A DNA stretch of 64,000 nt from Delftia tsuruhatensis (GCF_903815225.1 NZ_LR813084.1:4674001-4738000), one strand, 5' to 3'; shown: positions 34,401 through 43,643, numbered from the stretch's first letter. The notes: a model not told the origin generated them from the letters alone. Program-made: numbers and translations.

Positions 34401-35680
34401 CCCCTATGAACCAAGACAAGCAAGCCACCTACGCCGCCCTGGACGCCTGGATCGACCAGCATTTCGACGAAGAGGTGCAGTTCCTGCAGGCCATGGTGCA
34501 GGTCCCCACCGACACCCCGCCCGGCAACAACGCGCCCCATGCCGAGCGCACGGCCGAGCTGCTCAAGACCTTCGGCTACGAAGCCGAGAAGCACGTGGTA
34601 CCCGAGACCGAGGTCAAGGCCTACGGCATGGAGACCATCACCAACCTGATCGTGCGCCGTCCCTATGGCAACCCGGGCAGCGGTCGCACCATCGCGCTGA
34701 ATGCCCACGGCGACGTGGTGCCGCCTGGCGAAGGCTGGAGCAAGGACCCCTACGGAGCCGCCATCGAGGACGGCACGCTCTACGGCCGCGCCGCCGCCGT
34801 GAGCAAGAGCGACTTCGCCACCTTCACCTACGCCGTGCGTGCGCTCGAAGCCGTGGCCCGGCCCTCCAAGGGCGCGGTGGAACTGCACTTCACCTATGAC
34901 GAGGAATTCGGCGGCATCCTGGGCCCCGGCTGGCTGCTGGCCAACAACCTCACCAAGCCCGACCTCATGGTCGCAGCCGGTTTCAGCTACGAAGTCGTCA
35001 CGGCCCACAACGGCTGCCTGCAGATGGAAGTGACCGTGCAGGGCAAGATGGCCCACGCCGCCGTGCCCCACACGGGCGTGGACGCGCTGCAGGCCGCCGT
35101 GGTGCTGATGAACGCGCTGTACGCCGAGAACACAAAGTACCAGCAGGTGACCTCCAAGGTGCCGGGCATCAAGCACCCCTACCTGAACATCGGCCGCATC
35201 GAAGGCGGCACCAACACCAACGTGGTGCCCGGCAAGGTCGTGCTCAAGATCGACCGCCGCATGATCCCCGAGGAAAACCCGGCCGAGGTCGAGGCCAGCA
35301 TCCGCGCCGTCATCGCCCAGGCCATCGCGGACTTCAATGCCAAGGGCGGCTATACGGGCGAGGATGCCGTGCGCGTGGACATCAAGCGCCTGCTGCTGGC
35401 CAACGCCATGACGCCCCTGCCCGGCAACCAACCCCTGGTGGACGCCATCCAGACCCACGCCGAGGCCGTCTTCGGCGAAAAGCCCCCGGCCGTGGGCACG
35501 CCGCTGTACACCGACGTGCGCCTGTACGTGGAGCGCGGCATCCCCGGCGTGATCTATGGCGCCGGCCCGCGCACCGTGCTGGAATCCCACGCCAAGCGCG
35601 CCGACGAGCGCCTGGTGCTGGAAGACCTGCGCCGCGCGACCAAGGTCGTTGCGCGCATGCTGTGCGACTTGACCGCCTGA
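34397..35680 (+). CDS. M20-family amidohydrolase/peptidase of the ureide operon
   Basis: A 427-residue ArgE/DapE-type M20 protein with NAHGDVVPPGEGW and YDEEFGG metal-binding segments and a dimerisation domain (GKMAHAAVPHTGVDALQAAV). The start overlaps the preceding stop (ATGA), or is ATG 34406. Oddly, the usual bridging Asp of the GRGxxD motif is replaced by Val135 (GRAAAVSKSDF), so either Asp138 substitutes or the metal centre differs. It is the last gene after uraD-allC. It could act on a ureido or N-carbamoyl intermediate, for example the ureidoglycolate step otherwise missing here; the substrate is not determinable. Confidence 0.85.
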   Translation: MTPMNQDKQATYAALDAWIDQHFDEEVQFLQAMVQVPTDTPPGNNAPHAERTAELLKTFGYEAEKHVVPETEVKAYGMETITNLIVRRPYGNPGSGRTIALNAHGDVVPPGEGWSKDPYGAAIEDGTLYGRAAAVSKSDFATFTYAVRALEAVARPSKGAVELHFTYDEEFGGILGPGWLLANNLTKPDLMVAAGFSYEVVTAHNGCLQMEVTVQGKMAHAAVPHTGVDALQAAVVLMNALYAENTKYQQVTSKVPGIKHPYLNIGRIEGGTNTNVVPGKVVLKIDRRMIPEENPAEVEASIRAVIAQAIADFNAKGGYTGEDAVRVDIKRLLLANAMTPLPGNQPLVDAIQTHAEAVFGEKPPAVGTPLYTDVRLYVERGIPGVIYGAGPRTVLESHAKRADERLVLEDLRRATKVVARMLCDLTA

Positions 35681-35721
35681 GGCGATCGCCAGCGGCCCGA
35701 GCCTCCGTCGGGCCGCATGCG

Positions 35722-35757
35722 GAAAAAAGGCAAGGTGCCCGCGCGCCTTGCCTTTTT
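35722..35757. terminator. Bidirectional terminator at the end of the ureide operon
   Basis: AAAAAAGGCAAGG (35723-35735) pairs with CCTTGCCTTTTT (35746-35757), with T-runs on both strands. It lies between the M20 gene and the convergent Tsx-like gene. Confidence 0.88.
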
Positions 35758-35777
35758 CCTTCCTGCGCCCCCTGCTT

Positions 35778-36572
35778 TCAGAAGCTGTAGCGTGCCGACA
35801 GGATGAGACCATCCTGGTAGCCCGCATAGCCCAGTTTGTTGGAGGCATAGCGGTAGCGCACGCCCAGCGTGACGCTGGGCGTCGCGGACCAGTCCAGGCC
35901 CAGGGCGCCGTTCTGGCCCGTGCGGCTGCCGAGCAGCACCTTGCCGTCGCGCGACATGCGCAGATAGGCGGCCTTGCGGTTCAGCTCGATCTCGTGCCAG
36001 TTGCTCAGGGCAAAGGACTCGCCCCCGATCTTGAAGCGGTAGCTGGCCGACCAGCCCAGCATCTGGCCATTGCCGTGCGAGCCGGCCCCGGTCTTGCTTT
36101 CCTGGTGCAGGCCGAAGAAGGGCTTGACCCACCAGCCCGCGCCGGCCAGCGTGGTGCTCAGGCCCAGCACGCGGTTCTGGTCGTAGAAGCCGTTGTCGTT
36201 GATGCTGTAGACCTGGGCGCGCAGGTTAATGGGCAGGCCGCCGGCCTGCGCCAGCCGGATGTTGCCGATCACCTTGGCCACATAGCGGCGGTCCCGGGTG
36301 GGGTTGGCTTCGGCCACGTTGTTCAGCGGGTTCTCGATGTCCAGGTAGCCGTAGACATCGCCCCAGGCCCCGCCCATGCCGCCTTGCAGCTCCACATAGT
36401 TGAAATTGCGCTTGCGACCTATGGGCCCCGGCGCGGTGTGGTCCTTGGTGCGCTGGGTCCAGCCGAACGCATTGAAGCTGACATCCTTGAACGCGTAGGC
36501 GTCGTTCTGGGCCAGCACCGGAAAGGCGCAGGGCATGGCCAGCGCGCACAGCAGACGGGCGTGTGTTTTCAT
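35778..36572 (-). CDS. Tsx-like outer-membrane channel
   Basis: A 264-residue protein with a signal peptide (MKTHARLLCALAMPCAFPVLAQ region spans residues 1-22), aromatic-rich beta-strands (FNYVELQGGMGGAWGDVYGY) and a C-terminal Phe (SARYSF) typical of beta-barrels. It belongs to the nucleoside-specific channel-forming family, whose founder Tsx passes nucleosides. ATG 36572 has a GAGGTG ribosome site. It is 50 bp downstream of the cupin gene and may be the last gene of the Tm-1-like operon. Confidence 0.85.
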   Translation of the reverse strand: MKTHARLLCALAMPCAFPVLAQNDAYAFKDVSFNAFGWTQRTKDHTAPGPIGRKRNFNYVELQGGMGGAWGDVYGYLDIENPLNNVAEANPTRDRRYVAKVIGNIRLAQAGGLPINLRAQVYSINDNGFYDQNRVLGLSTTLAGAGWWVKPFFGLHQESKTGAGSHGNGQMLGWSASYRFKIGGESFALSNWHEIELNRKAAYLRMSRDGKVLLGSRTGQNGALGLDWSATPSVTLGVRYRYASNKLGYAGYQDGLILSARYSF

Positions 36573-36622
36573 GGGATCACCTCTTCGTGGGAAAAAGCGG
36601 CAAGGAAAGCGGCAGGCCGGCC

Positions 36623-37000
36623 TCATTCGATGTCGACATAGCTGTCGGGCCGATAGCGCGGCGTGCACAGCGCCAGGAAGACCAGGTCCGCCGGGCCGCT
36701 GTTGGTGATGCGCTGGCGGCAGCGCGGCGGGATGATGGCCACGTCGCTGGGCAGCAGCTTGTGCGGGGGAAGGTCGCCGATCTCGACCACGCCTTCGCCG
36801 GACAGGATCACGTAGCGCTCGGCCGAGCCGGTGACGAGGTGCCAGCGCGTGGTCACGCCCGGCGCCACCCGCACCAGGGCCACGGACAAGTCCTCGTCAT
36901 CGGGAGAATTCGACAGCTCGGTGATGAAGCACAGCTCGGCAGTGAAGCGTTCGGGCGTGGTACCACGGGTACGTATGGAGGGTTTCATGGTGATAGGCAT
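36623..37000 (-). CDS. Small cupin-domain protein
   Basis: About 125 residues of single-domain cupin (TTRWHLVTGSAERYVILSGE, then LPSDVAIIPPRCRQRITNSG). The first motif keeps one His and a Glu-like pattern, so metal binding is possible but not assured. The start could be 37000 or 36988; neither has a good ribosome site. It lies between the ABC receptor and Tsx-like genes on the same strand. The substrate is unknown. Confidence 0.75.
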   Translation of the reverse strand: MPITMKPSIRTRGTTPERFTAELCFITELSNSPDDEDLSVALVRVAPGVTTRWHLVTGSAERYVILSGEGVVEIGDLPPHKLLPSDVAIIPPRCRQRITNSGPADLVFLALCTPRYRPDSYVDIE

Positions 37001-37110
37001 GCAGGGGTTGACGAAAGACGGGCGCAGGCATGCCCGCAGCCCGGCAAGGGCTGCGCTGGCAGCATCGGCAAGAGGCAGGGGAATGCGCGCGGCAGGCAGC
37101 GCGCCGGGTC

Positions 37111-38148
37111 TCAGCGCGGCTTGATGCCCGGGTTGAAGGCGTTGGTCGCCATGTCGGACACGGGCACGGTGCGCGGGATCTGCCCCTGCTCCAGATAGAA
37201 GCCCATCAGGTCCTCCCAGGGCCTGGCGTCCATCCACAGCAGGCCCTTGGCCCGGGTCTCGGCACTTTGGCTCAGCGGCGTCTGGATCTTCAGTCGCCAG
37301 GCCAGCTTGTCGGCGCGCTCGATCTGCTGCGGATAGGCATCGACCAGTTGCACCGTCTCCCGCGGATGCTCGATGGTGAACTGCAGGCCCCGGGCCACGG
37401 CCCGCACGACCTTGCGCACCAGCTCGGGCCGCTCGCGCACCAGCGCGCCGCTGGTGAAGAGCACGTCGCCGAAGTGGCGCACGCCGAATTCGGAAAAGCG
37501 CACCGCCTTCCAGACCTTGCCCCGGGCGGCCGGAAAACCGTCGGGCCGGGATGTCTCGGTCTCGATCTGGTAGGTCTGGTTGGGCAGCAGGGCCCCGAAG
37601 AAGTCGACCTTGCCCACCAGCAGGGGCTCGGGCGTGGCCAGCACCATGTCGACCTTGACCTTGGACATGTCGATGCCGCTGCGCCGGGCCAGCGCCTTGA
37701 GATAGATCTCATCGGGCGCCTGTATCCCCACGCGCCGGCCTTCGAAATCCCTGGGCGTGGGCTCGGGATCGCCGGGTTTGCGCAGGGTCAGGTAGGCATA
37801 GGGGAACTCCTGCAGCAGCGCACCCACCGCCACCACGTCCACGGGCGAAGGCGCCAGCCGCGCGGACAGGATGGCCGATGAATTGGCGATGCCGAACTGG
37901 GCCTGGCCCGCGCCGACGACCGGCACCGGGTTCTTGGCGGGCCCGCCATCGATCAGCGCCAGCTTGAGCCCTTCCTGCGCGAAGTAGCCCTTGGCATCGG
38001 CCACCATCAAGGCGGCATATTGCCCGTTGCGCAGCCAGGACAGGGCGATCCGGACCTGTTCGGGGGCCTGCTGGGCCTGCGCGGAAAAGCTGCCTGCCAG
38101 CCCCAGGCACAGGGCGGCGATGGCGCGAAAAAACACGGAGGCAGTCAT
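37111..38148 (-). CDS. NitT/TauT-type ABC transporter substrate-binding protein
   Basis: A 345-residue NMT1/THI5-like receptor with a signal peptide (cleavage near FSAQAQ) and family segments VRIALSWLRNGQYAALMVAD and GYFAQEGLKLALI. Such receptors bind small organic molecules such as pyrimidine precursors, sulfonates or riboflavin. AAGGAG precedes the start. It is the fifth or sixth gene in the cluster beginning with the Tm-1-like gene; the ligand is unknown. Confidence 0.88.
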   Translation of the reverse strand: MTASVFFRAIAALCLGLAGSFSAQAQQAPEQVRIALSWLRNGQYAALMVADAKGYFAQEGLKLALIDGGPAKNPVPVVGAGQAQFGIANSSAILSARLAPSPVDVVAVGALLQEFPYAYLTLRKPGDPEPTPRDFEGRRVGIQAPDEIYLKALARRSGIDMSKVKVDMVLATPEPLLVGKVDFFGALLPNQTYQIETETSRPDGFPAARGKVWKAVRFSEFGVRHFGDVLFTSGALVRERPELVRKVVRAVARGLQFTIEHPRETVQLVDAYPQQIERADKLAWRLKIQTPLSQSAETRAKGLLWMDARPWEDLMGFYLEQGQIPRTVPVSDMATNAFNPGIKPR

Positions 38149-38239
38149 GGTGGACTCCTTGGAATGGGTCGGTGGAATGGGGGAAACCGTGGTGCGCGGC
38201 CATGGCCGGCGCAGGCGCAGCGGGTACAGGTACGGCGGC

Positions 38240-39082
38240 TCACCGCCCGTCCTGGCGCATGCGCTCGCTCCAGTTGATGCGCCGGCCTGTGACCTGGACC
38301 AGCACGAAGATCAGGTACGACAGCAGGGCCGCCAGCAGCGCCACCGCATACACCTGGTCGCCCCGGTACTGGGCCATGCCGCGGTTGATGACGAAGCCCA
38401 GGCCCTCGGTGGAGACCATCCACTCGGCCACCACGGCCACGATGATGCTGCCCGAGCCCGTGATCTCCTGCGCGGCCAGGACGTAGGGCAGCGAGTACGG
38501 CAGGCGCACCTTCAGGAACACCTTCCAGGCCGGCACATCGAGGATGCGCATGCGGTCCAGCACCACCGCATCCACCGCCTCCAGGCCGCGCATGGTGTTG
38601 ACCAGCACGGGGAAAAAGCCCGCCACCGCGACGATGGCCACGCGGGTCCAGAGCCCGTCGCCCACGGCCAGCACCAGCACCGAGGCCAGGGCCACATAGG
38701 GAATGTTGCGCAAGGTGATGGCCGCCGGCATGAGCAGCGGATTGGCGAACGGCACGGCCACGAACAGCACGGCCAGCGCGATGCCGGCCACGTTGGCCAG
38801 CAAGAAGCCCCAGGCCGCCGCCTGCAGGGTCACCAGCAGGTGGTGGGTGACGAACGATGTCTCCTGCGTCAGGACGGCGAAGACCTGGGCGGGCCGGGGA
38901 ATCACGAACTCCGGCAGGTCGGACAGGGCGATCGCCAGATACCAGAGCCCGAAGATGGAGACCAGCGGAAAGGCCAGGCGCGCACCCAGGCGCAGCCAGG
39001 AGTACCAGGCCCTGGCGCCCTCGCCACGCTGGCGCCGGCCGTGCGGCGATGGCGCGGCGGGTGAAAGGATTTTCGGGTTCAT
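38240..39082 (-). CDS. NitT/TauT-type ABC transporter permease
   Basis: A 280-residue SsuC/TauC-like inner-membrane permease with about six helices and the EAA-type loop (EAVDAVVLDRMRILDVPAWK, then VFLKVRLPYSLPYV). Its start overlaps the ATPase stop by 4 bp (ATGA). Confidence 0.9.
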   Translation of the reverse strand: MNPKILSPAAPSPHGRRQRGEGARAWYSWLRLGARLAFPLVSIFGLWYLAIALSDLPEFVIPRPAQVFAVLTQETSFVTHHLLVTLQAAAWGFLLANVAGIALAVLFVAVPFANPLLMPAAITLRNIPYVALASVLVLAVGDGLWTRVAIVAVAGFFPVLVNTMRGLEAVDAVVLDRMRILDVPAWKVFLKVRLPYSLPYVLAAQEITGSGSIIVAVVAEWMVSTEGLGFVINRGMAQYRGDQVYAVALLAALLSYLIFVLVQVTGRRINWSERMRQDGR

Positions 39083-39834
39083 GCGACCCTCCGGTCGCTG
39101 CCGAACAGCAGCCCGCGCACGCGGTCGGTGATTTCCACGAACTCGCGGCTGGTGCGAAAGGCCGCCGTGCGCGGACGCCGCTCGCCCACTTCCAGGTCGG
39201 CCACGATGCGGCCCGGCGAGCCCGAAAACACCAGCACGCGGTTGGACAGCAGCACGGCCTCATCGACATGGTGGGTGACGAACAGCACGGTCTTGGGACG
39301 CCTGGCCAGCTCGGTCCCCAGCCACATGCCCAATTCCTCGCGCTTCATCTCGTCCAGCGCCGAGAACGGCTCGTCCATCAGCAGCACGTCGGGGTCATGG
39401 GCGATGGCCGAGGCGAAGTTGACGCGCTGCAGCATGCCTCCGGACAGGCGGTGCGGCCACTGCTGCTCATGCCCGGCCAGGCCGAAGTCGCGCAGCAGCG
39501 CGTCGGCCGCCAGGCCGGCCCTGCCCGTCACCTGCTGCGTGAACCGCACATCCTCGATGGCCCGCTTCCACGGCAGCACGGCCGGCCGCTGGGACACCAG
39601 GCCCAGCCTGCGCTGGCGCCGCATGGTGGACGGCGGCAGCCCTGCCACCAGGATGCTGCCGCTGCTGGGCTGGTCCAGGTCCGCCACCAGGCGCAGCAAG
39701 GTGGTCTTGCCGCAGCCGGAGGGTCCGACCAGGGCGACGAACTGCCCTGCCTCTATGCGCAGGTTGACGGTATCGAGCGCCCGCACGCGGCCATAGCTGC
39801 GGGTCACATTGTTCAGATGGATTTGGGCCGACAT
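39079..39834 (-). CDS. NitT/TauT-type ABC transporter ATPase
   Basis: A 251-residue ATPase with Walker A GPSGCGKTT, Q-loop LVSQRPAVLPW, signature LSGGM and Walker B VLLMDEPFSALD. ATG 39834 has AGGAGG upstream; the longer frame overlaps the SRPBCC gene. It energises the permease and receptor encoded immediately downstream. Confidence 0.93.
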   Translation of the reverse strand: MSAQIHLNNVTRSYGRVRALDTVNLRIEAGQFVALVGPSGCGKTTLLRLVADLDQPSSGSILVAGLPPSTMRRQRRLGLVSQRPAVLPWKRAIEDVRFTQQVTGRAGLAADALLRDFGLAGHEQQWPHRLSGGMLQRVNFASAIAHDPDVLLMDEPFSALDEMKREELGMWLGTELARRPKTVLFVTHHVDEAVLLSNRVLVFSGSPGRIVADLEVGERRPRTAAFRTSREFVEITDRVRGLLFGSDRRVA

Positions 39835-39850
39835 GGAAAGACCTCCTGCC

Positions 39851-40303
39851 TCAGGTCCTGGCTTGGCGGCTCTGGAAATGCTGGGACAGCGCATCGAAGC
39901 CGCCCTGGAAGACGCCGCCACCGATCAGCGTGCAAAGCGCCAGCTCCTGCTCGGCGGGGCAGTCGAAATCCGCCGTCCACTGCGCAAAGGTCCGGTCGCC
40001 GTCCGTCACGGGCAGCAGGCGCAGGGTGGCGACATAGCCGCTGACGCCCATGGGGCTTTCCAGGATGGCGTAAGTACACGAGAAATCATGGTCGGACAGC
40101 GCCAGCAGCTGTTCGCGGATCAGGCCGCCGTCGCGGGTGTGAAAGTGCCGGATGCAGCCGATCCGGTCCGAGGGCCCGTCGCCCTCGATCCGGCTGTCGG
40201 CGATGCCGGGGTGCCACTGGGGCAGCGCGTTGAAGTCGCGGATCCGGGACCAGACCTGTGCGATGGGGGCGTTGATCACGCTGGATGCGAGGACGTGGGC
40301 CAT
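39851..40303 (-). CDS. SRPBCC-family (START-like) protein
   Basis: A 150-residue polyketide-cyclase/START-like fold (INAPIAQVWSRIRDFNALPQ, then WHPGIADSRIEGDGPSDRIG). These proteins enclose hydrophobic or aromatic ligands. AGGAGAC precedes ATG 40303. It lies 16 bp upstream of the ATPase gene and 89 bp after the PEP-hydrolase-like gene, inside the Tm-1-like cluster. The role is unknown. Confidence 0.85.
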   Translation of the reverse strand: MAHVLASSVINAPIAQVWSRIRDFNALPQWHPGIADSRIEGDGPSDRIGCIRHFHTRDGGLIREQLLALSDHDFSCTYAILESPMGVSGYVATLRLLPVTDGDRTFAQWTADFDCPAEQELALCTLIGGGVFQGGFDALSQHFQSRQART

Positions 40304-40392
40304 GACAGTCTCCTGTGGGATGGGAAGGGATGGACAAGGCAATGCAGGGGAAGATGGAGCCCTTGCGGGCGACAGCCGATGCGGCCCGGCCC

Positions 40393-41244
40393 TCAGCCGG
40401 CCGCCGGCTGGCCGTGCAGCCGCAGGCGCGTGAATCGGCGGGCGGTGTCGGTCAGCGCCTGCTCGGCCGGCAGGCGCTCCATGGAGCTGGCGCCGTAGAA
40501 GCCATGCACGGCCGGGCAGCGGGAAAAGATCCACTGCGCATCCTCGGGCATGGCAATGGGGCCGCCGTGGCACAGCACCAGTACCTCGGGGTTGACGGCA
40601 AGCGCCGCCTCGGCACAGTCGTTGATGAGCCGCGCGCAGTCGTCCAGGGAGCGCACCGTGCCGGCGCCCATGCGCCCGCCCGATGTCAGCCCCATGTGGC
40701 AGACCACGATGTCCGCTCCCGCCCCGGCCATGTCGCGTGCCTGCTGCACGTCGAACACATAGGGCGTGGTCAGCAAGTCCATGGCACGGGCATGCGCCAC
40801 CAGCTCGACCTCCAGGCCGTAGCCCATGCCGGTTTCCTCCAGATTGGCGCGGAAGTTGCCGTCGATCAGCCCCACCGTGGGGAAGTTCTGTATGCCGGAG
40901 AAGCCCAGTTCGGCCAGGTGCTGCAGGAACGGGCCGGTCATCATGAAGGGGTCGGTGCCGTTGACCCCTGCCAGCACCGGCGTGTGCCGCACGACAGGAA
41001 GCACTTCGCCGGCCATCTGGCACACGATGTCATTGGCATTGCCGTAGGCCAGCAGGCCTGCCAGCGAGCCGCGCCCCGCCATGCGGTAGCGCCCGGAGTT
41101 GTAGATCACGATCAGATCGACGCCGCCATCCTCCTCGCATCGGGCGGACAGGCCGGTGCCCGCGCCCGCGCCGATCAGCGGCAGGCCCCGGGCCAGCCGG
41201 TCGCGGAATCGTCGCAGCAGGTCCTGCCTGGGAATTCTCGCCAT
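40393..41244 (-). CDS. Phosphoenolpyruvate-hydrolase-family TIM-barrel protein
   Basis: A 283-residue barrel ([64 protein letters not shown]). It corresponds to the C-terminal half of plant and fungal Tm-1 proteins and the bacterial PEP_hydrolase family, related to isocitrate-lyase/PEP-mutase enzymes. GAGGAGTG precedes ATG 41244. It lies 4 bp after the Tm-1-like gene, so the two halves of the eukaryotic fusion are adjacent here. The actual reaction is not established. Confidence 0.88.
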   Translation of the reverse strand: MARIPRQDLLRRFRDRLARGLPLIGAGAGTGLSARCEEDGGVDLIVIYNSGRYRMAGRGSLAGLLAYGNANDIVCQMAGEVLPVVRHTPVLAGVNGTDPFMMTGPFLQHLAELGFSGIQNFPTVGLIDGNFRANLEETGMGYGLEVELVAHARAMDLLTTPYVFDVQQARDMAGAGADIVVCHMGLTSGGRMGAGTVRSLDDCARLINDCAEAALAVNPEVLVLCHGGPIAMPEDAQWIFSRCPAVHGFYGASSMERLPAEQALTDTARRFTRLRLHGQPAAG

Positions 41245-41248
41245 GGTG

Positions 41249-42523
41249 TCACTCCTCGATGGTGGGGTTGCCGGCGCCGCCGACTTCGGTCCATGCCTGC
41301 ACCAGGGCCTGGGCAAACGCGGGGTCGTTGATGTGGTGGGGCAGGCGCACCAGTTGCCTATCGGGCCCCGGGCGGAAATGGCGCTCCAGGCCATCGAACA
41401 GTGCGCGATCGGCCTCGGGATCATGGAAAGCGGCCCCGGCCTGGTCCAGCGCCGAGATTCCGCCCTCGGGAAGCAGCAGGCGCACGGGGCCCTGCATGGC
41501 ATTGAGCTTGCGTGCCAGAAACTCTGCTATGGCCTGGCACTCCCGGGCCGTGGTGCGCATCAGCGTGACGCTGGGGTTGTGCACATGGAACAGGCGCCCG
41601 GCGAACCGGGGCGGCACGGTGTCCGGGGCACCGAAATTCACCATGTCCAGCGCCCCGACCGAGCCCACCCATGGCAGGCGGCGGCGCGCGAAGACATCGA
41701 GCCGGCCCGGCCCCGCGGACAGCACGCCGCCCACGATCTCATCGGCGATCTCCGTGGTCGAGACATCGATCACGCCCGCCAGCAGGCCCGAGTCCGCCAG
41801 CTTTTCCATGCTCTGGCCGCCCGTGCCGGTGGCGTGAAAGACCAGGCAGTCGAATTGCGGCTCCAGCGCCGAGGCGACGGCCTGCACACAGGGCGTGGTG
41901 ACTCCGAACATGGACAGGCCCACCGCCGGCTTGCAGGCCTGCTGCTGGGGCAGGTCCGCCCCCACCATGCCGGCCATGGCGCTGGCGGCGTTGGCAAGCA
42001 CCTTCTCGCTGATGCGGTTCAGGCCTTGCACATCGGTCACGGAATACATCATGCAGATGTCGCTGGCGCCCACGTAGCCGCGCACATCGCCACTGGCCAT
42101 GGTGCTGACCATGAGCTTGGGACAGCCCACCGGCAGCGCACGCATGGCCGGCGCCACCAGGGCCGTGCCGCCCGAGCCGCCTGCGGACAACAGCCCGCCC
42201 AGGTCGTCCCGGGTCTGCACGAAACGCTCGAATGCCTGGGCCATGGCGGCGACCGCACGGCCCCGGTCCGTGACGAAGACGGCCGGGCTGCCTTGCGGAT
42301 GGTGGGCCGCGACCTGCTGCGGCAGGACATCGGTGGCCGTGCTGTCGCCACTCGTGGACAAGTCGACCGTGACCACGCGCACGCCCAGCCGCTCCAGGCA
42401 CTGGCGCAGGTAGTGCAGTTCGCGCCCCTTGGTGTCGAAGGTACCCGCCACATAGGCGGCCTGGCGGCGCCGCGGCGGTTCAACGGGCGCATCGATCACA
42501 CTGGAACCATCCATGTGGGCCAT
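41249..42523 (-). CDS. Tm-1-like ATP-binding (UPF0261) protein
   Basis: A 424-residue protein with N-terminal motif [20 protein letters not shown], a Gly-rich nucleotide loop [20 protein letters not shown], and a second domain with [10 protein letters not shown] and [14 protein letters not shown]. The family includes the N-terminal domain of tomato Tm-1, which binds tobamovirus replication proteins; the native metabolic function is unknown. AAGGAGG lies before ATG 42523. It is the first gene of the cluster, divergent from a TetR regulator. Confidence 0.88.
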   Translation of the reverse strand: MAHMDGSSVIDAPVEPPRRRQAAYVAGTFDTKGRELHYLRQCLERLGVRVVTVDLSTSGDSTATDVLPQQVAAHHPQGSPAVFVTDRGRAVAAMAQAFERFVQTRDDLGGLLSAGGSGGTALVAPAMRALPVGCPKLMVSTMASGDVRGYVGASDICMMYSVTDVQGLNRISEKVLANAASAMAGMVGADLPQQQACKPAVGLSMFGVTTPCVQAVASALEPQFDCLVFHATGTGGQSMEKLADSGLLAGVIDVSTTEIADEIVGGVLSAGPGRLDVFARRRLPWVGSVGALDMVNFGAPDTVPPRFAGRLFHVHNPSVTLMRTTARECQAIAEFLARKLNAMQGPVRLLLPEGGISALDQAGAAFHDPEADRALFDGLERHFRPGPDRQLVRLPHHINDPAFAQALVQAWTEVGGAGNPTIEE

Positions 42524-42613
42524 TCGGGTTGCCTCCTTGTCGGTTGTCCATCGCCTTGCAGCACACCGCCTGAAGCCTCTGGAGAAACCAGCCTCCGGGC
42601 TTCGGCAAAAATG

Positions 42614-42647
42614 AGACTTGCGTCTAATTTTGAGATTCGAGTATCTC
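42614..42647. promoter_or_regulatory. Two short palindromes between the Tm-1-like and TetR genes
   Basis: AGAC-TTGC-GTCT (42614-42625) and GAGAT-TCGAGT-ATCTC (42632-42647) lie in an AT-rich stretch of the 199-bp divergent region. They are candidate operators for the TetR protein at 42723. Confidence 0.5.
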
Positions 42648-42722
42648 GTTAGGAAAATTCTATGAAAAACATGATTTCAATGGCTATTCTTTTGATACCC
42701 ATTTACCCGCATAGCTCCTGAC

Positions 42723-43427
42723 ATGCCCTCACAACGCAGCAAACCCTCCCGTTCGGCGCCCGCACCCACCAGCGGGGTCAGGGCATCCACCCGCAAGCTC
42801 CTGCTGGACACGGCCATGGAGTTGATCCAGCGCCAGGGCCACATCCCCGCCGTGGCCGAGATCGCTGCGGCATCAGGCATCTCGCGGGCCACCGCCTATC
42901 GCTACTTTCCCAGCCGCAGTGCGCTGGTGACGGCGGTCATCGAGGCATCGCTGGGCCCGGTGCGCGAGCTGGCGCCGGACCGGCTGGACGGACGGGAAAG
43001 AGTCACGGCGCTGTTCAAGCGCACGTTTCCGCGTTTCAAGGAATTCGAACCCCAGCTGCGCGCCGCCGCGCAGCTGGCCCTGGAGCAATGGGCGCTGGAG
43101 CGGGCCGGCCTGTTGCAGGAGGAGCCCTACCGGCGTGGCAGCCGCATCCGCATCCTGGAGCACGCGCTGCAGCCCTTCGAATCGAGCATGCCCAAGGCCG
43201 TGCGCGACAGGCTGCACCAGGCCTTGTCCATCATCTACGGCATCGAGCCCTATGTGATCCTGAAAGACATCTGGGGCGCCAGCAACCGCCAGGTGGAGGG
43301 CACGGCGCTGTGGATCGCCCAGGCCCTGGTGGACGCAGCCATGCGGGAAGCGCAGGCCCAGGCCGGCGACATGGCGCCTGACCAGGCGCTCCACCGCCCC
43401 GCCGCACCATCCAGGGGCACAACCTGA
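42723..43427 (+). CDS. TetR-family regulator of the Tm-1-like cluster
   Basis: A 234-residue TetR protein with helix-turn-helix VAEIAAASGISRATAYRYFP and a divergent ligand-binding domain. It is divergent from the Tm-1-like/ABC cluster and probably controls it; the ligand may be the imported compound. Confidence 0.85.
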   Translation: MPSQRSKPSRSAPAPTSGVRASTRKLLLDTAMELIQRQGHIPAVAEIAAASGISRATAYRYFPSRSALVTAVIEASLGPVRELAPDRLDGRERVTALFKRTFPRFKEFEPQLRAAAQLALEQWALERAGLLQEEPYRRGSRIRILEHALQPFESSMPKAVRDRLHQALSIIYGIEPYVILKDIWGASNRQVEGTALWIAQALVDAAMREAQAQAGDMAPDQALHRPAAPSRGTT

Positions 43428-43476
43428 CGCGGCGCGCCGCAAGGCCCGTGGCCACGCCCCGCCCCCGGGCATGACG

Positions 43477-43491
43477 GCACCGCCAGGGTGC
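43477..43491. promoter_or_regulatory. NtrC-type site upstream of the purine permease promoter
   Basis: GCAC-CGCCAGG-GTGC matches the GCAC-N7-GTGC core of NtrC-binding sites. It is centred about 53 bp before the start point predicted from the sigma-54 promoter at 43511. That is closer than most NtrC enhancers, but the arms are perfect. Confidence 0.55.
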
Positions 43492-43510
43492 ACACGGCGC
43501 ACACCGCGGC

Positions 43511-43526
43511 TGGCACCCATCTTGCA
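43511..43526 (+). promoter_or_regulatory. Sigma-54 promoter of the purine permease gene
   Basis: TGGCACCCATCTTGCA fits the -24/-12 consensus TGGCAC-N5-TTGCA at every defined position, with correct GG to GC spacing. The start point would be near 43537, leaving a leader of about 175 nt that contains the TGTATACA operator. Nitrogen control suits a purine permease. Confidence 0.75.
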
Positions 43527-43626
43527 ACGCACCAGCACGCTCCCGCCCTGACCGGCACGTCGCACCAAAACGGGTTCGACGGCCGGTCGCAACAGGGTTT
43601 ACCGGGAGCAGAGATTTCCCATGATC

Positions 43627-43643
43627 TGTATACACTTTTTGTA
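43627..43643. promoter_or_regulatory. Purine-regulon operator, copy D (purine permease)
   Basis: TGTATACA (43627-43634) followed by CTTTTTGTA repeats the core and right flank of the other three copies. It lies 78 bp before the permease ATG and about 90 bp downstream of the predicted sigma-54 start, where a repressor could act as a roadblock; a second promoter may overlap it. Confidence 0.7.
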
